Part shown: piece after piece, positions 9,618 to 17,482 of the stretch
How positions within the stretch are numbered: position 1 is the first letter of the stretch
Layout of the letters: the number at the start of each line of letters is the position of its first letter
Origin: Planctomycetota bacterium
GTDB taxonomy: Bacteria > Planctomycetota > UBA1135 > GCA-002686595
Reading direction: 5' to 3'
Length of the DNA: 64,000 nt
Assembly (NCBI GenBank): GCA_029259635.1
Contig: JAJDEU010000043.1
Span: forward strand, 156,597-220,596
Notes under the pieces: generated by a model
What the model saw: the letters and a program-made list of their open reading frames with translations, nothing else
What the model was told of the DNA's origin: nothing
The model's database searches: none
Position numbers and translations under genes: made by a program

Positions 9618-10769
9618 CTACTTGAGCTGCTCCCAGAAGTCGCCGGGCATGTCGTGGGCGATCTTGAGAGCGCCGTTCGAGCCGCCGTACATGGCTTCTT
9701 CGGTCTTGATGACCTTGCCACCACCGAGGTGCTCTTGCATGTACTTCTCAACCGCGATGTCGAGGCCGCGAATCTGGCTACCGCCACCGGCGAGCAGGAC
9801 GCGGTTCTTCAAGCGCTCTTGGAATTCCGGGTCGAAGGAGGAGACTAGCTCTCCGAGGCCGTCGACGAGCGGTGCAACGATCGAGTTGCAGGCGTCACGC
9901 ATGATGTTCGTGATGTCGAAGTCCGTGGGCTTACCTTTGACGGGCAGCTGGACGATGACCGGCGGCATGTCTTCGGCGACGTTGGAGAACTTCTCCTTGA
10001 TCGCTTTGATCATGTTCACGCTGAATTGAGCTTCGGGATGCGCTTCTTTGATGCGCTCCATCAGCTGGTTGTCGACGTAGTCACCGGCGTAGGTCACGGT
10101 GATTTGGTCGGAGTCCTCCGGCATCGTGCCGTGCATACGGCAGAGGTCGGTGGTACCAGCTCCGATGTCGATGACGAGAACGTCGTCGAGCATGTCGAGG
10201 CCGTAGGCAACCGAGAAGGGCTCGGAGCACAGCATGACGGAGTCGACCGTCTCTTTGGCGGCCTTGATGATCGCCTCTTTACTGTGAATCGATGCCTGAG
10301 CCGGAACGCCGATGACGGCGTAGATCAGCTCGTCCTTGCGCGGCTGTGCGCGGCGAATGATTTCGCCGATCAAGTCGCGGGCAGCCTTGAGGTTGCCTTT
10401 GGCATTCGCCATGTCGTCTTCGTTGCAGTCGATGACACCGTCCGCGAGCGGGCGATAGAAATCGAGGGAGAGACGCTTCTCAGCAGCTTCGTCACCGAAG
10501 AGGACGTCCTTCTTCAGCAGCTTGCGACTGACAACGTCTTTCGGGTAGCCGACGTAAGACGCAACCGTCTCGCGCACGCCATTGCTCGAAGAGACGGAGG
10601 TACGAGATGTACCCAGGTCGATGCCCAGGTAAAGGACCCCGTGGTCCTTCGAATCGTCATTGCTTTGCATGATCGTTCCAGCGCTTTGTGAAGCTTCTTC
10701 GGTCTCGACCACGTGATCGAGTTCGGCGTCTGCTTCCTTTTTAGTATCCACTTTTTTGGTGTTGCTCAT
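9618..10769 (-). CDS. MamK-like bacterial actin homologue
   Basis: A 383-residue actin/Hsp70-fold ATPase most like MamK, the filament-forming actin that aligns magnetosomes in magnetotactic bacteria. Phosphate-1 motif 'LGIDLGTSRTSV' is near residue 47, phosphate-2 'VIDIGAGTTDL' near 197 and the adenosine motif 'LLAGGGSQIRGL' near 328. The segments 'VGYPKDVVSRKLL', 'GDEAAEKR', 'IYAVIGVPAQAS' and 'CSEPFSVAYGLDML' are specifically MamK-like rather than MreB-, ParM- or FtsA-like. An acidic, low-complexity N-terminal extension of about 45 residues precedes the fold and is unusual. The gene lies 75 bases downstream of a coiled-coil gene on the same strand, so the two probably form an operon. No other mam genes are present, so I infer a cytoskeletal role unrelated to magnetosomes. 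Its cargo is unknown. Confidence 0.88.
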   Translation of the reverse strand: MSNTKKVDTKKEADAELDHVVETEEASQSAGTIMQSNDDSKDHGVLYLGIDLGTSRTSVSSSNGVRETVASYVGYPKDVVSRKLLKKDVLFGDEAAEKRLSLDFYRPLADGVIDCNEDDMANAKGNLKAARDLIGEIIRRAQPRKDELIYAVIGVPAQASIHSKEAIIKAAKETVDSVMLCSEPFSVAYGLDMLDDVLVIDIGAGTTDLCRMHGTMPEDSDQITVTYAGDYVDNQLMERIKEAHPEAQFSVNMIKAIKEKFSNVAEDMPPVIVQLPVKGKPTDFDITNIMRDACNSIVAPLVDGLGELVSSFDPEFQERLKNRVLLAGGGSQIRGLDIAVEKYMQEHLGGGKVIKTEEAMYGGSNGALKIAHDMPGDFWEQLK

Positions 10770-10844
10770 GACTTCCTAAGGGGTAGCTCTAGTGTTGTTA
10801 CGTGTTGGGTCCCGGGATTCGCGTCCCCTGGATCTCCTCCCAAG

Positions 10845-11693
10845 TCAGGCAACCTTGTCTTGAAGCGAAAGGTTAGCTTCAAAGATCGCCATCATCATCT
10901 CCTTCTTGGACTCAGCGTTATCATCATTCTCGCTGAGCCCTTGCACTTGCCTGTAAATCGACTCCACGCCGGTGTCGATGTCCTTGATTCCCGCCAGCCG
11001 GATGATCTCCGCCTCGGTCCGGGAGAGCGACTCGGTCAGCTTGCTGATCCGGCGCTGGTAGTTGGCCACCTCGGAGTCGTGCTTCCGAAGCTTCTCGTCC
11101 AGAGCCTTGGAACGCTCCTGCTGGACCGTCTCGAGGGCCGCACTCATGACCAGCTCGCGGATCTGCGCCAGCTCTTCGGTCTGTTCCATGCTGTCGAACA
11201 GCTCTTCTAGGCGGTCCGCCAGCTGCCCATCCACCACCGCGCCGTCGACGTTCTGGTCCTGGACCATCGCCTCGCGCTCGTGGCGCATCTCCGCCTGGCG
11301 ATTCTCCAGCTCCCGGGTGAGCCGATTGAGCTCCAGCCGCGCCTGCTCGCGCTGCTTCAGGATCTCGTTCTTGCTGGCCTCGACCTCTTTGACGAACTCC
11401 TTCACCGGCAGGCCCCGGACGGCCTTGCCCTGGTTCTTCAGGAGGTGATTGAAGCCCCGCAGAGTCGTCTCCGCGACCTCGGACAGCACCTCGTCGGCCA
11501 CATCGTCGAAGTTACGACGAACGGCATGACGGACGGCTGCGCCGAGCACGGCCAGGAGCCGGCTGTTTCCGATGAAGTTCAGGTTCCTCCCGTTATTCGC
11601 CATCATCTGGCGACGCTCCGCGTCATTGCCAGCGGAAAGCGTTCCGTCGGGGGAAGCTCCGTCGAGGGGGGGTGTCGATTGGGCGTTGCTCAT
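10845..11693 (-). CDS. Coiled-coil protein, probable partner of the MamK-like actin
   Basis: A 282-residue protein, mostly charged alpha-helix. A globular-looking N-terminal region has 'LLAVLGAAVRHAVRRNFDDV'. Two coiled-coil blocks follow, at about residues 80-125 and 165-230 (Glu/Arg/Lys/Leu rich), then a conserved-looking C-terminus 'GVESIYRQVQGL ... MAIFEANLSLQ'. That C-terminus and the overall plan are shared with the protein at 40605-41384, so the two are paralogues. I recognise no named family. The ATG at 11693 is preferred; an in-frame GTG at 11723 would add ten residues. Position directly upstream of the actin gene suggests a filament-associated adaptor or regulator, an inference from context only. 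Confidence 0.75.
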   Translation of the reverse strand: MSNAQSTPPLDGASPDGTLSAGNDAERRQMMANNGRNLNFIGNSRLLAVLGAAVRHAVRRNFDDVADEVLSEVAETTLRGFNHLLKNQGKAVRGLPVKEFVKEVEASKNEILKQREQARLELNRLTRELENRQAEMRHEREAMVQDQNVDGAVVDGQLADRLEELFDSMEQTEELAQIRELVMSAALETVQQERSKALDEKLRKHDSEVANYQRRISKLTESLSRTEAEIIRLAGIKDIDTGVESIYRQVQGLSENDDNAESKKEMMMAIFEANLSLQDKVA

Positions 11694-11913
11694 AGAGGAC
11701 CGCACGAGCGGAATGCGCCTCACCCCGGACTCAAGGTCCGTAGTAAGGAACGCGCCTCCATCGTCAAGAACGCCCCCTTCGTCTTGAGCGTCCCTGCTAG
11801 AAATGAGTGGATCCGCGTATTTTTGCCGCTCGAGCTCGCCCGCTCCCGTTCATGCGCTCAAGGAGCGAGGAGCACCCCGGCCTCGCGGAGACGCTCTCAC
11901 CGGACTCCGAGCC

Positions 11914-12279
11914 CTATTTGGCCTGCAGAATCTCGATGTCGTAGCCGTTCGGATCCTTCACGAAGATATAGCGCGAGTTCGACGTGGGCTTGCTCTCTCG
12001 GAACCACCATTCGCGCCGCTCGACCTCAGCAATCACGGCGCCGAGGTCCTCCACGGTGAAGGCCAGATGGCCGAACTGATTTCCGGGTTCGTAGGTGCGG
12101 CCGTCGTGGTTGTAGGTCAGCTCAATGAAGTAGCTCTCGGCCTCGTCCCCGAGAAAGACGAGGGTGGCCTCGTCCCCGATCGCGCTCCTGCGGATCTCCC
12201 GGAGACCCAGGAAGGCGGTGTAGAACTCCAGCGTGGCGTCGAGGTCGGTCACGCGAATCATCGTGTGGGCTAGCTTCAT
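11914..12279 (-). CDS. gloA: Glyoxalase I-like VOC-fold protein (lactoylglutathione lyase)
   Basis: A 121-residue vicinal-oxygen-chelate protein. 'MIRVTDLDATLEFYTAFLGL' at the N-terminus, 'YFIELTYNHDGRTYEPGNQF' near residue 49, 'GHLAFTVEDL' near residue 70 and 'FVKDPNGYDIEILQ' at the C-terminus match glyoxalase I, which isomerises the methylglyoxal-glutathione hemithioacetal to lactoylglutathione. Metal ligands would be His6, Glu53, His71 and Glu117 by family analogy. The ATG at 12279 is chosen: homology starts there, and the longer reading frame runs through non-homologous sequence. No obvious operon partner. A related VOC enzyme with another substrate cannot be excluded. Confidence 0.85.
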   Translation of the reverse strand: MKLAHTMIRVTDLDATLEFYTAFLGLREIRRSAIGDEATLVFLGDEAESYFIELTYNHDGRTYEPGNQFGHLAFTVEDLGAVIAEVERREWWFRESKPTSNSRYIFVKDPNGYDIEILQAK

Positions 12280-12541
12280 CGGCTGAAGAATAACCTCTAG
12301 GCGGCGGAGGACGGAGCTTCTCCCAGCTTTGGGTCGGGAGAGATTTTCGCGAATTCGCCACCCCGGCCCGCCCGCCATTCGGACACCGGAGCCCTGTGGA
12401 CAAAAACCGAGCTCGGCAATAGGGTTCGCGCCCCTCGGGCAATGCGCCCGAAGCCCACCGAGCGGCCACGATGAGGATTTCACTCGTCCTTGCCCGCCCG
12501 CCACCCTCACGAATCCCCACCTCTCGACTCAGGAGAAACAA

Positions 12542-13444
12542 ATGATTGCGATGTTGAATAACTTCTTGCTGCAAGCAGCGGAAACCGCGGCGGCCCCTGG
12601 TGGCGAAGAGGAGAAAGTGACCTTCGTGTTGACCGACCCCACGACCTACGTGGCCAAGGCTACGGAGCTTGTCGAGACCCACGGAATGGCCGTCGTGATG
12701 GCCATCGCGATCTACGTGATCGGCAAGATCGTCCTGAAGGTCGTCTTGGGCGGCGTCGACAAGCTGATGACCAAGCGCGGGCTCGACCAGATGCTGCGCA
12801 GCTTCCTCAAGAGCATCATGCACATGGCCGGTATGGCGATGATCATCATCGCCGCCTTGGGCGCGCTGGGAGTCGACACGACCTCCTTCGCCGCCGTCCT
12901 CGGTGCCGCCGTCTTCGCGATCGGCTTCGCGCTCCAGGACTCCCTGGGCAACTTTGCCTCCGGCGTCATGATCATCCTGTTCAAGCCCTTCAGCATCGGT
13001 GATTTCGTCGAAGCGGGCGGCGTCACCGGCGTCATTGTCGAGATCAGTGTCTTCTGCACGATCCTCAAGACCGGCGACAACAAGAAGGTCATCGTTCCGA
13101 ACTCGGCCATGACCGGCGGCAACATCGTCAACTACTCGGCCAATGACACGCGTCGGATCGACCTCGTCTTCGGGATCAGCTACGACGATGACATGAAAAA
13201 AGCCCGCCAGGTGATGACCGACGTCATCGCGAAAGACGACCGAATCCTCCAGGATCCGGCCCCTACCATCGGATTGTCTGAGCTTGGCGACAACAGCGTC
13301 AACTTCGTCTGTCGGCCGTGGGTCAAGACCGGCGATTACTGGCCCGTTCTTTTCGACCTCAACGAGAATATGAAGAACGCCTTTGACTCGAATGGTCTCA
13401 ACTTCCCCTACCCGCAGCGCGACGTTCACATGATCGAGAACTAG
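12542..13444 (+). CDS. mscS: Small-conductance mechanosensitive channel, MscS family
   Basis: A 300-residue inner-membrane channel of the compact MscS type, which opens on membrane tension to release solutes during osmotic downshock. Three membrane helices lie within residues 35-135. The pore-lining TM3 region 'GAAVFAIGFALQDSLGNFAS' is near residue 120, followed by 'LFKPFSIGDFVEAGGVTGVI' at the start of the cytoplasmic beta domain and 'VIVPNSAMTGGNIVNYSAN' near residue 182. The C-terminal alpha/beta domain is complete. The ATG at 12542 is set by an AGGAG six bases upstream; a longer in-frame start at 12329 encodes non-homologous sequence. A strong bidirectional terminator follows. Confidence 0.95.
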   Translation: MIAMLNNFLLQAAETAAAPGGEEEKVTFVLTDPTTYVAKATELVETHGMAVVMAIAIYVIGKIVLKVVLGGVDKLMTKRGLDQMLRSFLKSIMHMAGMAMIIIAALGALGVDTTSFAAVLGAAVFAIGFALQDSLGNFASGVMIILFKPFSIGDFVEAGGVTGVIVEISVFCTILKTGDNKKVIVPNSAMTGGNIVNYSANDTRRIDLVFGISYDDDMKKARQVMTDVIAKDDRILQDPAPTIGLSELGDNSVNFVCRPWVKTGDYWPVLFDLNENMKNAFDSNGLNFPYPQRDVHMIEN

Positions 13445-13460
13445 TCGCCTCGGAAAACGA

Positions 13461-13500
13461 AAAAGCCGGGTCACTCTTTGCGAGTGACCCGGCTTTTTTT
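13461..13500. terminator. Bidirectional intrinsic terminator
   Basis: Perfect 15-base arms (13461-13475 and 13483-13497) around a 7-base loop, flanked by an A run on the left and a run of Ts on the right. It can terminate mscS rightward and the coiled-coil gene at 13523 leftward. This is the clearest terminator in the window. Confidence 0.93.
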
Positions 13501-13522
13501 GTGCTCGAGCGAAGCCGCGAGG

Positions 13523-14053
13523 CTACTCGGGTTTCTTCGTCGTTTGGGTCGCGCCTTGATCCATAAAGCGTGCGAGGTGAGCAAAGACACGCGCCAGCCG
13601 CTTCTGATCTTCGGTCCGCGCCTCCGACATCTCCGAACGAATGTCGCGGCCGTCTTCGAGCGAGGAGAGGCGCAACTCTTCGTGAGCGGCCGAGGCTTCC
13701 ACGCGAAGATCCTCCAGTCGCGTCTCGACCGCTTCCGCAGATTCTTGCACGCGAGCCATCGCCTCTTCGACACGACTATCGCGATCGGACTTCATCTCGG
13801 TTAAGCCCGACGACAAGACCTCGACCTCGCTCGCCAGCTCGCGCTGCATCGAGTCCAGTCGTTGCTTGAGGTCCGAACGAAGCGCCGTGATCTCGCGACC
13901 CAGGCGCTCCTCGATACGCTGCACCCGACGATCCAGTGCACGCATCTCCGTTCCGAACAATAGATCGCGGACCTGCTCCAAGCTCTCCCCTGTCGCGCCC
14001 GTTCCAGCTGCTGCGCCGAGTGTCGCGGGTGACCGTTCTTCTCTCGAATCCAC
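13523..14053 (-). CDS. Coiled-coil protein of unknown function
   Basis: A 176-residue hydrophilic protein. Residues 24-50 hold 'LEQVRDLLFGTEMRALDRRV' followed by 'QRIEERL', a motif seen at the N-terminus of conserved uncharacterised bacterial coiled-coil proteins (from memory). The rest is a heptad-rich helix with many Glu/Arg pairs. A polar C-terminal tail ends 'TTKKPE'. No signal peptide or membrane segment is present, so it is probably cytoplasmic. It is monocistronic, with its own terminator at 13461-13497. It is the third coiled-coil protein within 5 kb of the MamK-like gene, but I see no direct evidence linking them. Confidence 0.7.
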   Translation of the reverse strand: MDSREERSPATLGAAAGTGATGESLEQVRDLLFGTEMRALDRRVQRIEERLGREITALRSDLKQRLDSMQRELASEVEVLSSGLTEMKSDRDSRVEEAMARVQESAEAVETRLEDLRVEASAAHEELRLSSLEDGRDIRSEMSEARTEDQKRLARVFAHLARFMDQGATQTTKKPE

Positions 14054-14214
14054 GTGTTGTCCTCGCGTTGATATTCCCTGGTGATGAATCGAATCCGCCC
14101 GAAAGGCCGATTACGGCGCGCATCTTAGCGAAGCTGGGTCTTTTGAGACACAGCCGCTTGCCGAGACGAGGTCCGGTCTAGGGGGTTCGGCGAGAGCGCC
14201 GCGACCTCCGCGGT

Positions 14215-15591
14215 CTAGTGATCCTCGTCATCCTCGGAGTCGACATAGCCCAGCTCGCGCAGCTCGGAGAGCTCAGCTTCATCGAACTGCGTCCGCTCCA
14301 TCTCCCGAGCCCCCAGTGCCAATTGAGCCAAGTGCTTGTCCAGTAAGCTTGTGAGACGCCGGACCTCCTCCGGTTGCTCCTCGGACAGGTCGAAGGCCTG
14401 GGCCGGATCCAGCCGGTACTCAAACAGCTCAACCACCCCCGACTGGTCATCCCGAACGAGCTGGTAGCGCTCCCCCACCACCGATTTTTTGTGGCAGGTC
14501 CTCAGGCCCGGTCGCCCCTCATCGACGCCCAGATAGTCCACTTCGCAAAAAACAGGGCGGGCTGGCAGAGCCTCGCCTCGGAGTAATGGAGCCAGCGAGC
14601 TGCCGTCCCCGAGCCCCTCTCGGAAGCCGAGCAGCTCGAGCAGGGTCGGCGCCAGGTCCACCGCCGAGACCGGATCCGCGAGCCGAAGCTTCTGAGCGAC
14701 CCCGGGGCCACGCAGGATTAGGGGGACGCGCACGAGCTCGCGATAGAGCGACTGCGTATGTCCGAGCCAACCGTGGTCTCGAAACTCCTCGCCATGGTCT
14801 GCCGTAAAGACGACCAGCGTATTCTCGGTCAGTTCCAATCGATCCAATCGATCGAGCAGGCGACCGATGGCGGAGTCGGTAAAGAGGATCTCCTCGTCAT
14901 ACCGGTCGCGAATGAAATCCAGCTCCGACTCATTCAAGTCCGCGAGCATTCCGCGTAGCTGACCGATCTTCTCATCGCCCTTCAATCGACCGAACGAGTC
15001 GCCCGCGTAGTCGATCTGTTCGTGATTGCGATACTCGTAGTGCGGATCGAAGTAGTGAACGAACAGGAAGAAGGGCTTTTCATTCGGATCGCGAGCGAGC
15101 ACTGCAAGTTCTCGAATTGCAAGTTGTGTGATCAGCTGACTCGAGATGAAACGGTGGCCGCGCGCAAGCTCTTGATCGAAGCGCTCGAAGCCTTGGTTGA
15201 AGCGGGTCTTCTTCCCGATGATGCGATTGCTCACTATCCCTGAGGTTGAGTAGCCCTTCGAGAGCAGTCTCTCGGCGAGCGTCTCCAACTCTTCGGACAT
15301 CAGCGCATCGGTGTTCGTCGCGGCGTGCCGTGTAGGCGCGAGTCCCGTAAACAGCGTCGCTACCGCCGGCAACGTCCACGGTGCGGAAGAGTAGGACTCT
15401 TCGAACAGGACCCCGTCCTTCGCGAGACTCGAGATGGCGGGTGTCGGTCGGTGGTAACCGTAGGCTTCGAGGCGATCCGCGCGCAGGGAATCAACAACAA
15501 TAAAGAGCAAGTTCGGTGATGACTGTTCGGCGGAACAGGCCATGCAACCGAGCAATCCGGCGACGATTATCGTGCTCCCTCTAGCGTTCAT
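14215..15591 (-). CDS. Sulfatase-fold lipoprotein lacking the CxPxR signature
   Basis: A 458-residue protein of the alkaline-phosphatase/sulfatase superfamily. A leader ending 'GLLGCMAC' gives a probable lipobox. 'NLLFIVVDSLRADRLEAYGY' near residue 26 carries the first metal-binding Asp, 'FLFVHYFDPHYEY' lies near residue 177 and 'LVVFTADHGEEFRDHGWLGH' near residue 263 carries the Asp-His metal ligands. The nucleophile site reads 'SSAPWTLPAVATLF' instead of Cys/Ser-x-Pro-x-Arg, so formylglycine-dependent sulfatase activity is unlikely. A Thr nucleophile, as in phosphoethanolamine or phosphoglycerol transferases, is possible. The ATG at 15591 overlaps the end of the GT39-like gene upstream by 11 bases, so the two are cotranscribed and translationally coupled. 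Confidence 0.85.
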   Translation of the reverse strand: MNARGSTIIVAGLLGCMACSAEQSSPNLLFIVVDSLRADRLEAYGYHRPTPAISSLAKDGVLFEESYSSAPWTLPAVATLFTGLAPTRHAATNTDALMSEELETLAERLLSKGYSTSGIVSNRIIGKKTRFNQGFERFDQELARGHRFISSQLITQLAIRELAVLARDPNEKPFFLFVHYFDPHYEYRNHEQIDYAGDSFGRLKGDEKIGQLRGMLADLNESELDFIRDRYDEEILFTDSAIGRLLDRLDRLELTENTLVVFTADHGEEFRDHGWLGHTQSLYRELVRVPLILRGPGVAQKLRLADPVSAVDLAPTLLELLGFREGLGDGSSLAPLLRGEALPARPVFCEVDYLGVDEGRPGLRTCHKKSVVGERYQLVRDDQSGVVELFEYRLDPAQAFDLSEEQPEEVRRLTSLLDKHLAQLALGAREMERTQFDEAELSELRELGYVDSEDDEDH

Positions 15592-17209
15592 CAGTTTTCT
15601 TCTTAGCCCTTTTCTTGCGGCCGACGGCTGAACGAGCGCCGCCATTACCCGACTTAGGCAGTTCGTAGATCTGGAGACGAGGGTCGCCCATATGCATCTG
15701 TCGATTCGTGTGCCGCGGCACGAGGTTATTCCCGTATCGAGCGCGAACCTCAAGCTCATCGGCCGGCTTCATCCGTTTCCCGAACATACTTGCGAAGCGC
15801 GTCCCGGGTACGATTTCCGGAAGGACAAAGACGGGATTCTCGGCGGCATAGCGTTTGACCATGCCAACATCAAGAATCCAACCCAGCGGTAGATCCGTCG
15901 CGGAATAAGCTTCGAGAGGGCGCAGATCCATCTGAAGCTCCGCGGCGACATAGACACGATCACCTTTCGCTCGATGCTTCTCGATCCACTCGACGACTCT
16001 CGAACGACTATCGATTGGAGCCGTGAAGCTCGCCCGGGCGCGCTCCCAAGGCACGGTCAGGTAGAGGACGAGAACAACGAGCACACCGCCGAAGACGGTC
16101 TGAACGCGTCGACCTACGGGTAGAGCTAAACCGCCAAGTCCCCGAATAGCCGTGGTCATGCCGAACGCGGCGAAGATCGGGAAGAGCGCGTAGACCGAGA
16201 TGATGTTCCGTGGAAAGTGAACGCGTTGGGTCGCGAGAAATGCCAGTAGAGCGACCGGAAAAGAGAGCAGTAAGAAGGCTGACTTGCGATCCTTTTTAAT
16301 GAGACTCACCAGTCCGATCAACGCGAAACCGAGCAGGCCTATACCGAACTCCCTCTTCAGTTGTCCCCCGTAGTAGATGAGTTGTCCGAGTCCCGGCTCA
16401 CCATCACTACCCGCGTGTCCCTCCGAGTAGTGTGCGACTTGAGAGAGGACGTCCTCGAGAAAAGTCTCGTGATCGAGGACGGCGTAGGGCGTCGTCATCA
16501 AGAATCCGATGACGGTCGTAAAAACGATCACCCTTGCGTTCCTCGCGAGTTGGTCGCGGTGTCGCTTGTCGAGAAGGATTATGGCGAAAGGCAAGCCGAT
16601 CAAGCCGAGGTAGTACTTGCTGCTGATCGCGAAGCCGGTGATCAAGCCCGGCAAGATTGCGCGATAAAGCAAGCTTGAGCGTTCGCGAGTAAGAAAAGCG
16701 AGTAAGACCGCGAAGGTGCAAATTAGAGTCCCGACGATGTCGACGTTCAAATACGCGGCGGACTGGATCAGGAACCGGTCGGAAGGTAGGAGACAGAGGG
16801 GCGCCAGCGCGAGGAGCGCGCTCTCTTTGGTCGCGCGGACCGCAAGAAAACCGATGAGCACAAACACGGTGAGCGAGAAAAACAGGAAGGTGTAGCGGGC
16901 CGTGAGAACCACCGTCGGGCGCGCGTAGTAAGGCCGCCCGACGTTTCCGACCTCCGTTTGGGTGTCGCCATCGATGGCGCGTCCAGCGAGGAAGCTCGCG
17001 GCGGTCAAGTAAATCGGCAGAGACGGATACTGAAACCAGCGCGGGTTGAGCTCACCGCGCTTAATCATGCGAGCCGCTGGGGCGGCCATCAGCGCTTCGT
17101 CTGCGTGCAGCGGATAGGGCCCCGAGCGAGTGATAAAGCGATCGCGCGGGAGAAACGCGAGGACCAGCACGCCGGCCAGCAGAAGAAAGTGAATTGGACG
17201 AAGCAGCAC
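15581..17209 (-). CDS. GT39/ArnT-like integral membrane glycosyltransferase
   Basis: A 542-residue polytopic membrane protein with about 11-12 hydrophobic segments. Near the N-terminus, 'YPLHADEALMAAPAARMI' and 'PRWFQYPSLPIYLTAASFLA' fit the first periplasmic loop of C-type glycosyltransferases that use polyprenyl-phosphate sugars; its acidic 'ADE' corresponds to the catalytic region. A small soluble C-terminal domain ends in a basic tail. Start is GTG at 17209. It is cotranscribed with the sulfatase-fold gene downstream (11-base overlap). It likely adds a sugar to a lipid or protein on the outer face of the inner membrane; substrate unknown. The same pairing recurs at 48926-52403. Confidence 0.82.
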   Translation of the reverse strand: MLLRPIHFLLLAGVLVLAFLPRDRFITRSGPYPLHADEALMAAPAARMIKRGELNPRWFQYPSLPIYLTAASFLAGRAIDGDTQTEVGNVGRPYYARPTVVLTARYTFLFFSLTVFVLIGFLAVRATKESALLALAPLCLLPSDRFLIQSAAYLNVDIVGTLICTFAVLLAFLTRERSSLLYRAILPGLITGFAISSKYYLGLIGLPFAIILLDKRHRDQLARNARVIVFTTVIGFLMTTPYAVLDHETFLEDVLSQVAHYSEGHAGSDGEPGLGQLIYYGGQLKREFGIGLLGFALIGLVSLIKKDRKSAFLLLSFPVALLAFLATQRVHFPRNIISVYALFPIFAAFGMTTAIRGLGGLALPVGRRVQTVFGGVLVVLVLYLTVPWERARASFTAPIDSRSRVVEWIEKHRAKGDRVYVAAELQMDLRPLEAYSATDLPLGWILDVGMVKRYAAENPVFVLPEIVPGTRFASMFGKRMKPADELEVRARYGNNLVPRHTNRQMHMGDPRLQIYELPKSGNGGARSAVGRKKRAKKKTDER

Positions 17210-17482
17210 CCTAGAGAGAATAGGTGATCCTCCGGCGACGGGATATGACCAGGCAGCGGAGTAAGCGGCGAGCCGAAGATTATCGATGCCGCCTAGCTGT
17301 CCGTCGTGAAAGTGCTATGCCGCATGAGCAGCGGAATTTCGGTCGGGTTGGTGCCCGAGAAAGAAGTCGCAGCCGCATTTCGGCAGGCAATAGATTCAGC
17401 GAGGCTCTCGGGGGCCGACCAGGCGGAAGGACGCCCTTCATATGGTGAATGGCTTTTACCACGGGCTGCTAGGCCCAGGGCT
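17210..17482. other. Intergenic region, nothing recognised
   Basis: 273 bases between the solute-binding-protein gene and the GT39-like gene. Overlapping short open frames exist on both strands, but none has a credible start, composition or family resemblance. No convincing terminator or promoter was seen. Confidence 0.5.

Noticed and set aside
12122..13474. 450-codon minus-strand frame across mscS and the glyoxalase gene
   Set aside because: It is antisense to mscS along most of its length, has low-complexity Asp/His/Val/Gly composition, and shares the glyoxalase region in another frame.
9618..14053. Magnetosome gene cluster
   Set aside because: Only the actin resembles a magnetosome protein. 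No MamA, MamB/M, MamE, MamI, MamO, MamP or MamQ homologue was seen in the window, so a magnetosome role is not supported.
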